A DNA stretch of 64,000 nucleotides from Pseudomonas sp. MM211 (lineage in GTDB: Bacteria; Pseudomonadota; Gammaproteobacteria; Pseudomonadales; Pseudomonadaceae): positions 930,001 through 994,000 of the forward strand of contig NZ_CP081942.1 in NCBI RefSeq assembly GCF_020386635.1. Reading direction: 5' to 3'. Shown here one piece after another: positions 1 through 8,484 of this stretch. The notes under the pieces were generated by a model. The model made no database searches. It saw nothing but the letters and a program-made list of their open reading frames with translations, and had not been told where the DNA came from. Position 1 is the stretch's first letter. Every line of letters begins with the position of its first letter. The position numbers and the translations under genes are program-made.

Positions 1-15
1 GGGCATAATAGCGCC

Positions 16-330
16 TCTGTCGGTGTCCGTCGGCTACGTGGTACGTAGGCGCGGGCCTAAGAGGGAACACGATATAAAACGTGTTCAATATCTAGCGAGC
101 TAGAGCCATGCAAGGCAGAAAGGGGCGAGAAAGCGGAGTTTACGACTGTAAATGAGCATTTCGAGTCGCTTTCTAACGCAGCAGGGCCGACGCGCAGCAG
201 ATATTGAGCAGGTTTTCAGCCGTGGCTGCCCCCGCAACTGTAGCAGCGAGCGCATGTGCCAATCGCCACTGGGAAACCGGGAAGGCCGGTCACGCGCCAT
301 GACCTGCGAGCCAGGAGACCTGCCGACGGA
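16..330 (+). promoter_or_regulatory. Cobalamin (AdoCbl) riboswitch, split by a MITE-like insertion
   Basis: The leader of the cob operon carries the conserved pieces of a cobalamin riboswitch in order. A left half at 16-71 has the 5' strand of P1 (16-23) and the GGGAA core (63-67). A right half at 220-330 has the CCCCGCAACTGT core (near 230-241), the CACTGGG...CCGGGAAGGC arm (267-286) and the B12-box-like CCAGGAGACCTGCCG (311-325). P1 can close across the whole region: 16-23 pairs with 323-330 (seven Watson-Crick pairs and one G-U). CACG at 68-71 can pair with CGTG at 221-224 as the base of P5. A 141-bp inverted-repeat element (76-216) occupies the place of the P5 loop. L5 normally makes the kissing contact with L13 needed for control, so the switch may fold its core but respond poorly. 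Identification is firm; the functional effect is inference. Confidence 0.85.
76..216. mobile_element. MITE-like element inside the cobalamin riboswitch
   Basis: The ends are imperfect terminal inverted repeats: 76-92 (AAAACGTGTTCAATATC) is complementary to 200-216 at 15 of 17 positions. A small perfect palindrome, TCTAGC-GA-GCTAGA, lies at 91-104. No coding sequence of transposase size is present. It shares a 13-base identical core (95-107) and a 25-base block with one mismatch (174-198) with a shorter element at 51518-51599, which marks both as members of one family. No clear target duplication can be seen. As RNA the terminal repeats would fold into a long arm stacked on riboswitch P5. Confidence 0.7.
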
Positions 331-437
331 TTCAGTCGCATGTGCCCACACCGGGCGGGGTGTTCCGGTGATAGAAGCTCGTCCTTCTCTGGCCTATCCT
401 CGAACGGATGCCCATGTGACCCGACCCCGGTGATCCG

Positions 438-1793
438 TTGAAACAGGCTTTTTGCATTCCATCCCCTGCTGTTCGCCCCTCGGCCTGTCCGGGGTTGCTG
501 CGTATCGTGCAGGCGAAGGATGGCGGCATCTGCCGGATCAAGCTGGCCTGCGGGCGCCTCGATGCCACCGGAGCCGAGCGCATAGCCCAGGCCGCACAAC
601 GCCATGCAGGCGGCGTGATCGAAGCCACCAACCGCGCCAACCTGCAGATTCGCGGCATCCACGCCGGCAGTGAAGACGCATTGATCGGCGAGCTGCTGGC
701 CGCCGGCCTCGGCCCGCGCTCACCCGCTGCCGACGATGTGCGCAACCTGATGGTCAGCCCTGCGGCTGGCCTCGACCCGGCGGCGCTGGTCGACGTGTCG
801 CCACTGGCCGCACGCCTGCTGACGACCCTGGAGAACACTCCGCGCCTGCACGCGCTGTCGGCCAAGTTCGCCCTGCTGCTCGATGGCGGCGAACGCCTGG
901 CCATGCTCGAACACCCTCACGATATCTGGCTCAGCGCCCTGCCGCTGGAGGGCCACATCGGCTATGCGTTCGGTCTCGCCGGTTGCCCGCCACAAGCGCC
1001 TGGCGATGTGCCCGCGCTGGCCGTGGTGCCCGAGGCCCATGCCGATGAGCTGCTGCTGGCGCTGCTCGACCTGTTTCTTGAACTGGCCACGCCCGAGCAG
1101 ACACGCATGCGCCACCTGCTGGTCAGCCACCCGGCCGCCGAGCTGCTGCAGCGCCTGAAGGAGCGCCTGGGTGACGTGCTGCTGGGCGCGGATGACTGGC
1201 GACGCAGCCCGGCGGAGTCCCAGGCCCATATCGGTATCGGCGGCCAGCGCCAGCCTGGCCGCGTGTATGTCGGCGGCGTCCCTCCATTGGGCCGCCTCGA
1301 CGCCGAACAGCTGCTTGGGCTCGCCGCTCTGGCTAGGCGTCTGGGCGATGGCAGCCTGCGCATGACGCCCTGGCAGAGCGTGTTGCTGCCCAATGTTACC
1401 GAGGCCGATGCACAGGCAGCCCTCCAGGCGCTGGAGGGGCTCGGCCTGTTGGTCGACGCCGATGCGCCGCTGACACGGGTGATCGCCTGTACCGGCTCGA
1501 GCGGTTGTGCCAAAGGCCTGGCCGATACCAAGGCCGATGCCCGCCGCCTGGCCGAGATGCTGAAGACCCGCAGCCGGCTGGCGGGTATTCATCTCAGCGG
1601 CTGCAGCCGCTCCTGCGCCGCCGCTCACCCTGCGCCGGTGACCCTGCTGGCGGTAGCCGAGGGCCGCTACGACCTGTTCGCCCGCCAGGCGGACAGCACG
1701 AATTTCGGCGAGCCACTGGCCCGCCACCTGACACTCGACGAAGCCAGCGAGCTGCTGGCCTCGCTTCCCGATACCTGGAGTTTCACCCGATGA
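438..1793 (+). CDS. cobG: Precorrin-3B synthase CobG
   Basis: CobG is the iron-sulfur monooxygenase of the aerobic cobalamin pathway; it converts precorrin-3A to precorrin-3B with O2. The 451-residue product has the nitrite/sulfite-reductase ferredoxin-like fold. Four cysteines suited to the [4Fe-4S] centre are visible: C351 and C357 in CTGSSGC, and C389 and C393 in SGCSRSC. The frame opens with TTG at 438; a weaker choice would start inside the conserved RPSACPGLLRIV segment, so TTG is preferred. It is the first gene after the cobalamin riboswitch and overlaps cobH by four bases (ATGA), so the cob genes are probably co-transcribed and translationally coupled. Confidence 0.93.
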   Translation: MKQAFCIPSPAVRPSACPGLLRIVQAKDGGICRIKLACGRLDATGAERIAQAAQRHAGGVIEATNRANLQIRGIHAGSEDALIGELLAAGLGPRSPAADDVRNLMVSPAAGLDPAALVDVSPLAARLLTTLENTPRLHALSAKFALLLDGGERLAMLEHPHDIWLSALPLEGHIGYAFGLAGCPPQAPGDVPALAVVPEAHADELLLALLDLFLELATPEQTRMRHLLVSHPAAELLQRLKERLGDVLLGADDWRRSPAESQAHIGIGGQRQPGRVYVGGVPPLGRLDAEQLLGLAALARRLGDGSLRMTPWQSVLLPNVTEADAQAALQALEGLGLLVDADAPLTRVIACTGSSGCAKGLADTKADARRLAEMLKTRSRLAGIHLSGCSRSCAAAHPAPVTLLAVAEGRYDLFARQADSTNFGEPLARHLTLDEASELLASLPDTWSFTR

Positions 1794-2422
1794 CCGATTA
1801 CATCCGCGATGGTCAGGAGATCTATCGCCATTCCTTCTCCATCATCCGCGCCGAGGCCGACCTGAGCGCTATTCCGGCGGATCTCGAGAAGCTCGCGGTG
1901 CGGGTCATCCACGCTTGCGGCATGGTCGATGTGGTGCAGGATCTGCGCTTTTCCGCGGGTGCCGGTGCAGCCGGTCGCCAGGCCCTGGCCAATGGCGCGG
2001 CGATTCTCTGCGATGCGCGCATGGTCGCCGAAGGGGTGACCCGTGCGCGCCTGCAAGCGGCCAACCCGGTACTCTGCACCCTCAACGATGCCGGCGTGCC
2101 TGAGCTGGCCAAGAAGCTGGGCAACACCCGTTCGGCGGTGGCGCTGGAGCACTGGCGCGAGCATCTCGAAGGCTCGGTGGTGGTGATCGGCAACGCACCT
2201 ACCGCGCTGTTCTATCTGCTCGACATGCTGGCTGCGGGCGCGCCCAAGCCAGCGCTGATTCTCGGCTTCCCGGTGGGCTTCGTAGGCGCGGCGGAATCCA
2301 AGGATCTGCTCGCCAGCACCTTTGCCGAGCATGGCGTGCCCTACGTGATCGTCCAGGGCCGTCGGGGCGGTAGCGCCATGGCCGCCGCCGCGGTCAACGC
2401 CCTGGCCACGGAGGTCGAGTAA
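1790..2422 (+). CDS. cobH: Precorrin-8X methylmutase CobH
   Basis: CobH (precorrin isomerase) moves the C-11 methyl group of precorrin-8X to C-12 to give hydrogenobyrinate. The 210-residue protein has the usual length. The histidine in VIHACGM (residue 41) matches the family's catalytic histidine, and the glycine-rich [14 protein letters not shown] and [13 protein letters not shown] segments are typical. The ATG lies within the cobG stop (ATGA), and the stop overlaps the cobI start (TAATG), so it sits in the middle of a coupled operon. Confidence 0.95.
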   Translation: MTDYIRDGQEIYRHSFSIIRAEADLSAIPADLEKLAVRVIHACGMVDVVQDLRFSAGAGAAGRQALANGAAILCDARMVAEGVTRARLQAANPVLCTLNDAGVPELAKKLGNTRSAVALEHWREHLEGSVVVIGNAPTALFYLLDMLAAGAPKPALILGFPVGFVGAAESKDLLASTFAEHGVPYVIVQGRRGGSAMAAAAVNALATEVE

Positions 2423-3183
2423 TGAACGGTATGGACCGCCCCGGCAAAGGCCGCCTGCTGGGCCTGGGCGTAGGCCCGGGCGACCCCGAGCTGATCACCC
2501 TGAAGGCCCTGCGCCTGCTCAAGTCGTCACCCGTGGTCGGCTACTTCGTGGCCAAGGCCAAGGCCAATGTCGGCCAGGGCGGCAACGCCTTCGGCATCAT
2601 CGAAGGCCACCTGGACGACAGCCAGCAGCGCCTGCCACTGGTGTATCCGGTAACCACCGAAAAACTCGAACCGCCGCTGACTTACGAAGGCGTGATCAGC
2701 GACTTCTACGACACCTGTGCAGTGCAGATCGCCGAGCATCTGGACGCTGGTCGCGACGTGGCGGTGATTTGCGAAGGCGACCCGTTTTTCTACGGCTCCT
2801 ACATGTACCTGCATGACCGCCTGGCCGAGCGCTACGAGGCCCAGGTGATCCCCGGCGTGTGCTCGATGCTCGGCAGCGCGGCGGTGCTCGGCGTGCCGCT
2901 GGTGTACCGCAATCAGAGCTTGTCGGTGCTCTCCGGCGTGCTGCCCGAAGACGAGCTGCGCGAGCGCCTGCGTGATGCCGAAGCCGCCGTGGTGATGAAG
3001 CTGGGTCGCAACTTCGAGAAAGTCCGCCGCGTGCTGCAGGACCTTGGTTTGCACGACCGTGCTCACTACGTGGAACGGGCGACCATGGCCAACCAGCGCA
3101 TCGTGCCGCTGGATGAAGTCGAACCGATGGCCTCGCCGTATTTTTCAATGATCGTGGTGCCCGGTGAGAAGTGGCGCGGTTGA
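2422..3183 (+). CDS. cobI: Precorrin-2 C20-methyltransferase CobI
   Basis: CobI is a SAM-dependent tetrapyrrole methylase that methylates precorrin-2 at C-20 to form precorrin-3A, the substrate of CobG. The 253-residue product shows the class III methylase signatures: [16 protein letters not shown] near residues 12-28, [14 protein letters not shown] around residue 116, and [13 protein letters not shown] around residue 145. The start overlaps the cobH stop by one base. A REP-type palindrome (3219-3306) separates it from cobJ, the only sizeable gap in the operon. Confidence 0.95.
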   Translation: MNGMDRPGKGRLLGLGVGPGDPELITLKALRLLKSSPVVGYFVAKAKANVGQGGNAFGIIEGHLDDSQQRLPLVYPVTTEKLEPPLTYEGVISDFYDTCAVQIAEHLDAGRDVAVICEGDPFFYGSYMYLHDRLAERYEAQVIPGVCSMLGSAAVLGVPLVYRNQSLSVLSGVLPEDELRERLRDAEAAVVMKLGRNFEKVRRVLQDLGLHDRAHYVERATMANQRIVPLDEVEPMASPYFSMIVVPGEKWRG

Positions 3184-3218
3184 ACCGAAACAGCTGTCTC
3201 GCAGTAAGCACCTTTTCC

Positions 3219-3306
3219 GTAGGAGCCAGCTTGCTGGCGATATCGATGGCCAAATCGATAGTTGTGTTGCGGGTCGGATCGCTTCGCCGGCAAGCCAGCT
3301 CCTACA
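3219..3306. repeat. REP-type palindrome between cobI and cobJ
   Basis: GTAGGAGCCAGCTTGCTGGCGAT at the left and ATCGCTTCGCCGGCAAGCCAGCTCCTAC at the right are inverted relatives, giving a long hairpin of the common Pseudomonas 'GTAGGAGC..GCTTGC' REP class. It lies inside the cob operon, where such palindromes often stabilise or partly terminate transcripts. Related palindromes of the same class occur at 31806-31865 and 37757-37800. Confidence 0.8.
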
Positions 3307-3351
3307 TGACTCCAGCGAACTCGCCTGCCTGTTCCTGACAGTGGATAAACC

Positions 3352-5016
3352 ATGATCTCTTCACCCGCCATCGTCATCCTCGGCACCTCTGCGCTGGCCA
3401 CTGCACGGCGCATCCAAGCACTTTATCCACAGGCCGTTATCCATGGCTTGCGTGAGCGGGTAGACGCCGACCAGGCCTACGACGACTTCGGCGACACCCT
3501 GCGCAACCTGTACCGCAGCGGCACGCCGATCATCGCCTTGTGCGCCGCTGGTATCGTCATTCGCAGCCTGGCGCCGCTGCTCGCCAGCAAAGGTGCCGAG
3601 CCACCGGTGCTGGCCGTGGCCGAAGACGCTAGCGCCGTGGTGCCGCTACTTGGCGGCCTGGGTGGCGTCAACCGCATGGCCAGGGAGATCGCCGCGACGC
3701 TGGAAACCAGCGCGGCCATCACCACCAGTGGCGAACTGCGCTTCGGCACCTGCCTGCTCGACCCGCCGAGCGGTTATGCCCTGGCCGACCTGGAGCAGGG
3801 CAAGCGCTTCGTCTCCGACCTGCTCGGCGGCGAAAGCCTGCGCATCGATGGCACCGCGCCGTGGCTGAACGAAGCCAGCCTGCCACTGGCCGAGGATGCC
3901 GGCCGTACCGTGCGGATCACCACCGAACAGCGCCCTGCGCAGGCTGACGAACTGCTGATCCATCCACGCACGCTGCTCGTTCTGGTCGACCAGGCAGATG
4001 ACCTTGCCGCGCCCATCCGCCAGGCATTCGAAGACTCGCGCCTAGCGCCGAAATCCCTGGCCGCCCTGCTAGCCCCCCAGGCGCTGATGGGTGACAAGCG
4101 CCTGACCCAGGTCGCCAGCGACCTCGCCGTACCGCTGCGCTTCGTCCGCGCTGACGATGGACTGCCACCTCGGGTGCATCACAGCGAAAACCTGCAGTTG
4201 CTGCAGGCCGACTCGCCTGAAGCGGCGCAAGGCATTGGCCGCCCCCGCGGTCGCCTGAGCGTGATCGGCCTGGGCCCCGGCGCCGCCGAGCACATGACCC
4301 CCGCGGTACGCCGCGCGCTGGACGAAGCCGAAGACCTGCTCGGCTACGAAACCTACGTGAAAATGGCCGAGCCGCTGCGCCCGGAACAGGTGCGCCACTG
4401 CAGCGACAACCGTGAAGAGCTGCAACGCGCCCGCCATGCCTTCGAACTGGCCGCCAGTGGCCGCCGCGTGGTGGTGATTTCCTCCGGCGACCCCGGCGTA
4501 TTCGCCATGGCAGCGGCGGTGCTGGAGGCTTTGGAAGAAGCGGGCGCACCGGTCGACTGGAACAGCGTCGAGCTGGAAATTCTGCCCGGTGTCTCCGCTG
4601 CCCTGGCCACTGCCGCCAAGGCCGGCGCGCCGCTGGGCCACGACTTCTGCCTGATCTCCCTGTCGGACAACCTCAAGCCCTGGGCAGTGATCGAAACCCG
4701 CCTCGACCATGCTGGCGCAGCGGATCTGGCGATGGCCTTCTACAACCCGATCTCCAAAGCCCGCCCCTGGCAGCTCGGCCGCGCCCTGGAAATCGTCCGC
4801 CAGCACCGCACGCCCGACACGGTGGTCGTGCTCGGCCGCGACATCGGCCGCCCCGCCGAAGCCCTGCGTGTACTCGGCCTTGGTGAACTGACGCCAGAGA
4901 TGGTCGACATGCGCACCCTGGTGATCATCGGCTCCAGCCAGACCCGCCGCTTCCCCCGAGGCGATGGCGGTGAGTGGGTGTACACGCCGCGCAGTTATCC
5001 ACAGCTGCAGCCGTAG
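3352..5016 (+). CDS. cobJ: CbiG-like/CobJ fusion, precorrin-3B C17-methyltransferase
   Basis: CobJ methylates precorrin-3B at C-17 with ring contraction to precorrin-4. At 554 residues the protein is about twice the length of a bare CobJ. The first roughly 290 residues resemble CbiG (an N-terminal Rossmann-like part with CAAGIVIRSLAPLL and TTSGELRFG, then a central linker). The C-terminal part from about residue 300 is the SAM methylase, with VIGLGPGAAEHMTP near 303 and ISSGDPGVFAMA near 377. Such CbiG-CobJ fusions are known in Pseudomonas. It follows cobI after a 168-bp gap that holds a REP palindrome. No further cob gene follows in this window, so later steps must be encoded elsewhere. Confidence 0.93.
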   Translation: MISSPAIVILGTSALATARRIQALYPQAVIHGLRERVDADQAYDDFGDTLRNLYRSGTPIIALCAAGIVIRSLAPLLASKGAEPPVLAVAEDASAVVPLLGGLGGVNRMAREIAATLETSAAITTSGELRFGTCLLDPPSGYALADLEQGKRFVSDLLGGESLRIDGTAPWLNEASLPLAEDAGRTVRITTEQRPAQADELLIHPRTLLVLVDQADDLAAPIRQAFEDSRLAPKSLAALLAPQALMGDKRLTQVASDLAVPLRFVRADDGLPPRVHHSENLQLLQADSPEAAQGIGRPRGRLSVIGLGPGAAEHMTPAVRRALDEAEDLLGYETYVKMAEPLRPEQVRHCSDNREELQRARHAFELAASGRRVVVISSGDPGVFAMAAAVLEALEEAGAPVDWNSVELEILPGVSAALATAAKAGAPLGHDFCLISLSDNLKPWAVIETRLDHAGAADLAMAFYNPISKARPWQLGRALEIVRQHRTPDTVVVLGRDIGRPAEALRVLGLGELTPEMVDMRTLVIIGSSQTRRFPRGDGGEWVYTPRSYPQLQP

Positions 5017-5128
5017 CAACGCGCGGGGTTTACACCAGCTTTACATCGGCCTGACGTCACCTTGCACAGGCCTCCCGATAATCGATCCTGCCCAACCATC
5101 TGGTCGGGCTGTCGATTCTCTGGAGCCC

Positions 5129-5653
5129 ATGATGAAAGCAAGTCTCCCCCGTACCGCCGTTGCCGCACTGTTGCTGGCGACGCTTTCCCTGAACGCGGTG
5201 GCTGGCCCCGGCGGGCCGGGTAGTGGCCCAGGGGGCCCAGGCGGATATCACGGGCATGGCGGCCCTGGGCCAGGCTGGGGCGGCCCGGGCCCGCGGCATG
5301 GTCATGGCCTGCCGGACTACGCCCGTGAGCTGTGGATCGGCAGCGCGCTGTACTTCGTCGCCGCCGGCAGCTACTACATGTGGAACGCCGACCGCAGGCA
5401 ATACATCGTGGTCGAGGCGCCGCCGGTAGCCGTGGCGGCCCCTGCGGCCAATTACAACGTGATCGCCTATCCAGCCCGCGGCCAGAACGCGGACTTGCAG
5501 GCCCGCGACCGCTACGAGTGTCACAGCTGGGCAGTCAGCCAGAGCGGTTTCGATCCGGCTACCGCCATCAGTGCACCCGCCCCCAGCGCCACCGACTACT
5601 ACCGGCGCGCCCTGGGTGCCTGCCTGAGTGGGCGTGGCTACAGCATCAATTGA
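5129..5653 (+). CDS. Small exported Gly/His-rich protein (DUF6515-like)
   Basis: The 174-residue product begins with a clear Sec signal peptide (basic start, hydrophobic core, cleavage after LNAVA near residue 24). A low-complexity stretch rich in Gly, Pro and His follows, with many GPG and HG units, then a hydrophobic patch (ALYFVAAGSYYMW) and a C-terminal region with two cysteines (YECHSW and GACLSG) that could form a disulfide. This pattern matches the DUF6515 family as I recall it. The double ATG at 5129/5132 fits the hydrophobic leader. It is a lone gene after cobJ, possibly envelope-associated; the histidines could bind metal, but that is speculation. Confidence 0.75.
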   Translation: MMKASLPRTAVAALLLATLSLNAVAGPGGPGSGPGGPGGYHGHGGPGPGWGGPGPRHGHGLPDYARELWIGSALYFVAAGSYYMWNADRRQYIVVEAPPVAVAAPAANYNVIAYPARGQNADLQARDRYECHSWAVSQSGFDPATAISAPAPSATDYYRRALGACLSGRGYSIN

Positions 5654-6652
5654 GCAGCGCCTTGAGGTCGTCGTAAAGCGCCTGGGGAATCTGTACGCCG
5701 TCGGTAAGGCTGCGGGCGCGGGCATCGTAGCGACGCTGCGAAGGCAGCCGCGCGCCCTGCCCTTCGATGCCCTCGAACAGCGCCTCGGCCCTTGCCAGGT
5801 GCTGATCGGCGGCCGCGCCGAGAAAGCGCTGTGGATCGAGGGCGATGATCAGCTCGCCGTGATACGGCGATGATTTGCTGCCCGCGTCATAGGCCAGGGA
5901 CTCGGCGCTGGTCAGGTCACCGATCAGCGGCCCGGCGATCAGCTCCACCATGGCGGCCAGCGCCGAGCCCTTGTGCCCGCCAAAGGTCAGCATGGCACCG
6001 TTCATGACCGCCTCGGCGTCGGTGCTCGACTGGCCGTCGGCATCGATGCCCCAGCCCTCCGGGATGGCCTTGCCGGCACGACGGTGCAGCTCGATATCGC
6101 CGCGGGCGATGGCGCTGGTGGCGAAATCGAAGATGAACGGGTGCTTGCCGGCGCGCGGCCAGCCAAAGGCGATAGGATTGGTGCCGAAGATCGGCTTGCT
6201 GCCACCGGCCGGAGCGACCCAGGCATGGGGCTGGGGTTACAGGCCAGGGCTACCAGCCCGGCCTCGGTGAGCGCTTCGATCTCCACCCACAATGCGGAGA
6301 AATGCACACAGCGGTTGATCGCCAGCGCGGCGATGCCGTTGGCCCTGGTTTTCTCCTCGAGCACTGGCAACCCGGCCTGGAAGGCCAGTTGCGAGAAGCC
6401 GCCGCGGGCATCCACGCGGACGATCGATGGCGCCTGGTCGATCACCTCGGGCTCGGCATCGGCCACCACCTTGCCGGCCTTGAGCGAGCTGACGCAGCCC
6501 AGCACACGGTACAAACCATGGGAGGCGCAGCCGTCGCGCTCGCCCGCCAGCACGGTGGCGGTCACGGCACGCGCCTGGGCCTCGCTGAACCCGTTATGGC
6601 GCATGATCGAAAGCGCCAGCTCTTCGGCTTCGGCCAGGGTCAGTCGAATCAT
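5646..6652 (-). pseudogene. Frameshifted Ldh-family (malate/L-lactate dehydrogenase type 2) oxidoreductase
   Basis: Two overlapping minus-strand frames together make one LDH2-family NAD(P)H oxidoreductase of about 335 residues, related to piperideine/pyrroline-2-carboxylate reductases (DpkA/LhpD type). The first frame (from 6652) carries the N-terminal part (RDGCASHGLYRV, NRCVHFSALW) and runs correctly to ACNPS near 6235. The sequence then continues in another frame with the expected PIFGTNPIAFGWPR and TFGGHKGSALA segments down to the stop at 5646. The break falls in a C-rich tract near 6225-6240 and fits loss of one base or gain of two. It could be true decay or a sequencing error. The gene stands alone; its 3' end overlaps the end of the preceding plus-strand gene by a few bases. 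Confidence 0.8.
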
Positions 6653-6785
6653 CTTCAGCTCCTTGTTTGCGGCGACCGCAGGGCCATATTGACGTTATAC
6701 AGTGAGACCTGAAGCAGCCGCTGGCTTGATGCCTTTGCTCCCGGCACATGACGAATTCAGCATAGCCCGATCAACACTGACATCG

Positions 6786-6822
6786 CCCGTAGCCTGGTGT
6801 TGAGCGCGGCGATACCCAGGAG
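6786..6822. repeat. Half copy of the GTAGCCTGGGTTGAGCGCAGCG palindrome
   Basis: CCGTAGCCTGGTGTTGAGCGCGGCGATACCCAGG resembles one arm of the palindromic repeat seen complete at 21879-21949 and partly at 43616. It lies in the 255-bp gap between the dehydrogenase remnant and the sigma-factor gene, which otherwise shows only the Fur-box candidate. Confidence 0.6.
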
Positions 6823-6873
6823 GCAGTCCAGCCACGCCTTTGTTTGCACGAGCCCAGGGTTACACTGATAGAA

Positions 6874-6892
6874 TGCGACGAATTCTCATTCC
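6874..6892 (+). promoter_or_regulatory. Candidate Fur box upstream of the ECF sigma gene
   Basis: The 19 bases AATGCGACGAATTCTCATT form an inverted repeat with outer AATG/CATT arms around a GAATTC centre, close to Pseudomonas Fur boxes. The site lies 16 bp before the GTG start of the iron-starvation sigma factor, where Fur-Fe2+ would block transcription. Assignment rests on pattern and context. Confidence 0.65.
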
Positions 6893-6907
6893 CACCGATC
6901 CTATCCC

Positions 6908-7444
6908 GTGCATTCGACCTCATCGGCACCCCACCAGCATCAGGCCATCGATCAGCTCTACAGCCACCACCACAGCTGGCTGCAGGGGTGGCTGCGCAAG
7001 CGCCTGGGCAATGCCGCCGATGCGGCGGATCTGGCCCAGGATACCTTCGTGCGCCTGCTCAGCAGTGCGCCTGGCGAGCCGCTGAACCTCACGACGCCAC
7101 GGGCCTATCTGGCCACCATCGCCAACCGTCTGACCATCAACCTCTACCGCCGCCGCTCGCTGGAGCACGCCTACCTGGCCGCGCTGGCGGAAATACCGGA
7201 AGAGTTGGCGCCATCGCTGGAACATCAGGCCCTGGTGCTCGAAGCCCTCGACGAGGTCGACCGGGTACTCGCCGTGCTGCCAGCCAAGGCCCGACAAGCG
7301 TTCCTGATGGCGCAGCTGGAAGGTTATACACAGGAAGAGATCGCCAGCCGGCTCGGCATCAGCGTGCGCTCGGTTCAGCGCCATCTGGCACGAGCCTTCG
7401 AGGAGTGCATCGTGCTCGCCAGCCTGGGCACCCAGCATGAGTGA
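6908..7444 (+). CDS. FecI-type ECF RNA polymerase sigma factor
   Basis: This 178-residue extracytoplasmic-function sigma factor belongs to the iron-starvation group that directs transcription of TonB-dependent receptor genes. Region 2 includes DLAQDTFVRLL at about residues 41-51 and YLATIANRL around 70. Region 4 carries the helix-turn-helix (YTQEEIASRLGISVRSVQRHL, about 138-158). The first usable start is GTG at 6908, just downstream of a Fur-box candidate. The gene overlaps the next gene, a FecR-like regulator, by 8 bp, and a siderophore receptor follows: the standard sigma/anti-sigma/receptor cell-surface signalling trio. Confidence 0.93.
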   Translation: MHSTSSAPHQHQAIDQLYSHHHSWLQGWLRKRLGNAADAADLAQDTFVRLLSSAPGEPLNLTTPRAYLATIANRLTINLYRRRSLEHAYLAALAEIPEELAPSLEHQALVLEALDEVDRVLAVLPAKARQAFLMAQLEGYTQEEIASRLGISVRSVQRHLARAFEECIVLASLGTQHE

Positions 7445-8405
7445 GTCGCCCATCGACCGGCGTGTCGCCCGTGAGGCGGCCGGCTGGTTCGTGCGCCTGC
7501 AGAACAGTGGCGCCAGCGCCGCCGAGCATGCTGCCTGCGCCGAGTGGCGGGCACGGAGCGTCGATCACGAACGAGCCTGGCAACTGGCCGAGCGTTTCAG
7601 CGGTCGCGCCCAGCAGCTTGCCGGAGGCGCCGCAAGAGCGGCACTGGAGCACCCGCGTAGCCTGGAGCGGCGACAGGTGCTCAAGACCCTTGCCCTGCTG
7701 ATCGCCGCCGCCCCGCTCGGCCTCGCCGCACACCACGGCCTGCCGTGGCGCGAATGGCAGGCGGACGAGCGCACCGCTACCGGTGAGCAGCGCACCCTGC
7801 GCCTGCCGGACGGCGGCCAGCTTCGCCTGAACACCGGTAGCGCGGTCGATATCGCCTATGACGACAGCGTGCGGCGCGTACGCCTGATCGCCGGTGAGAT
7901 GCTCGTCGAGGTGCCGCGCGAGCATGCCAGGCGGCCGTTCATCGTGGATACCGCCGAAGCGGAAATCGCCCTGCTCGGCAGCCGCTTTCTGGTGCGCCAA
8001 TACCCGCAAAGCACCTACCTCGCCGCGCTGGAGGGCGCTGTCGAAGTGCGTCCGCGGCTCTCACGAGGCGATGACGGCCTGCTGCGTCTGGCGGCCGGCC
8101 AGCAGACCTACGTCAACGCCCACACAGCAGAGCCCTCAGTGACACTGGCACAGCATCGTCTCGACTGGCTCAGTGGCGTGCTGCGCGCGGAAAAGATGCG
8201 CCTCGATGACTTCATCAGCGAGCTGGATCGTTATCGATCCGGCCTGCTGCGCTGCGATCCGGCGGTGGCCGGGCTGCTGATCTCCGGCGCCTTCCAGCTG
8301 CGCGACACCGACCAGATTCTCCGCGCCCTGAGCCAGACATTGCCAGTGAGCGTCCAGTACCGCACGGCCTATTGGGTGACCGTCACGGCGCGTACAAGCG
8401 CGTAA
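7437..8405 (+). CDS. FecR-like anti-sigma/sigma regulator
   Basis: FecR proteins sit in the inner membrane, hold the cognate sigma factor and release it when the receptor's signalling domain reports substrate. The 322-residue product has the cytoplasmic DUF4880-like head (AAGWFVRLQNSG, CAEWRARSVDHERAW, residues 10-50) and one membrane segment near residues 80-100 (VLKTLALLIAAAPLGLAA). The periplasmic FecR domain includes TGEQRTLRLPDGGQLRLNTGS and LLGSRFLVRQY, and the tail ends in a region similar to the STN domain of receptors. It starts inside the sigma-factor gene, so the two are coupled. Confidence 0.93.
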   Translation: MSESPIDRRVAREAAGWFVRLQNSGASAAEHAACAEWRARSVDHERAWQLAERFSGRAQQLAGGAARAALEHPRSLERRQVLKTLALLIAAAPLGLAAHHGLPWREWQADERTATGEQRTLRLPDGGQLRLNTGSAVDIAYDDSVRRVRLIAGEMLVEVPREHARRPFIVDTAEAEIALLGSRFLVRQYPQSTYLAALEGAVEVRPRLSRGDDGLLRLAAGQQTYVNAHTAEPSVTLAQHRLDWLSGVLRAEKMRLDDFISELDRYRSGLLRCDPAVAGLLISGAFQLRDTDQILRALSQTLPVSVQYRTAYWVTVTARTSA

Positions 8406-8484
8406 GAAGAATCATTGTCGTGTTTTATGAATGCTGCGTGTCCCTCCCGTAACCACATCATTCTCACAGGGCGGGGACGGAAAC

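Noticed and set aside
3423..3431. DnaA-box-like TTATCCACA inside cobJ (and another near 4995)
   Set aside because: A 9-mer is expected by chance at this density in coding DNA, and there is no cluster or AT-rich unwinding region.
5646..6005. Treating the two halves of the Ldh-family gene as separate small genes
   Set aside because: Each half contains only part of one conserved domain and together they give the normal family length, so a frameshift is the simpler reading.
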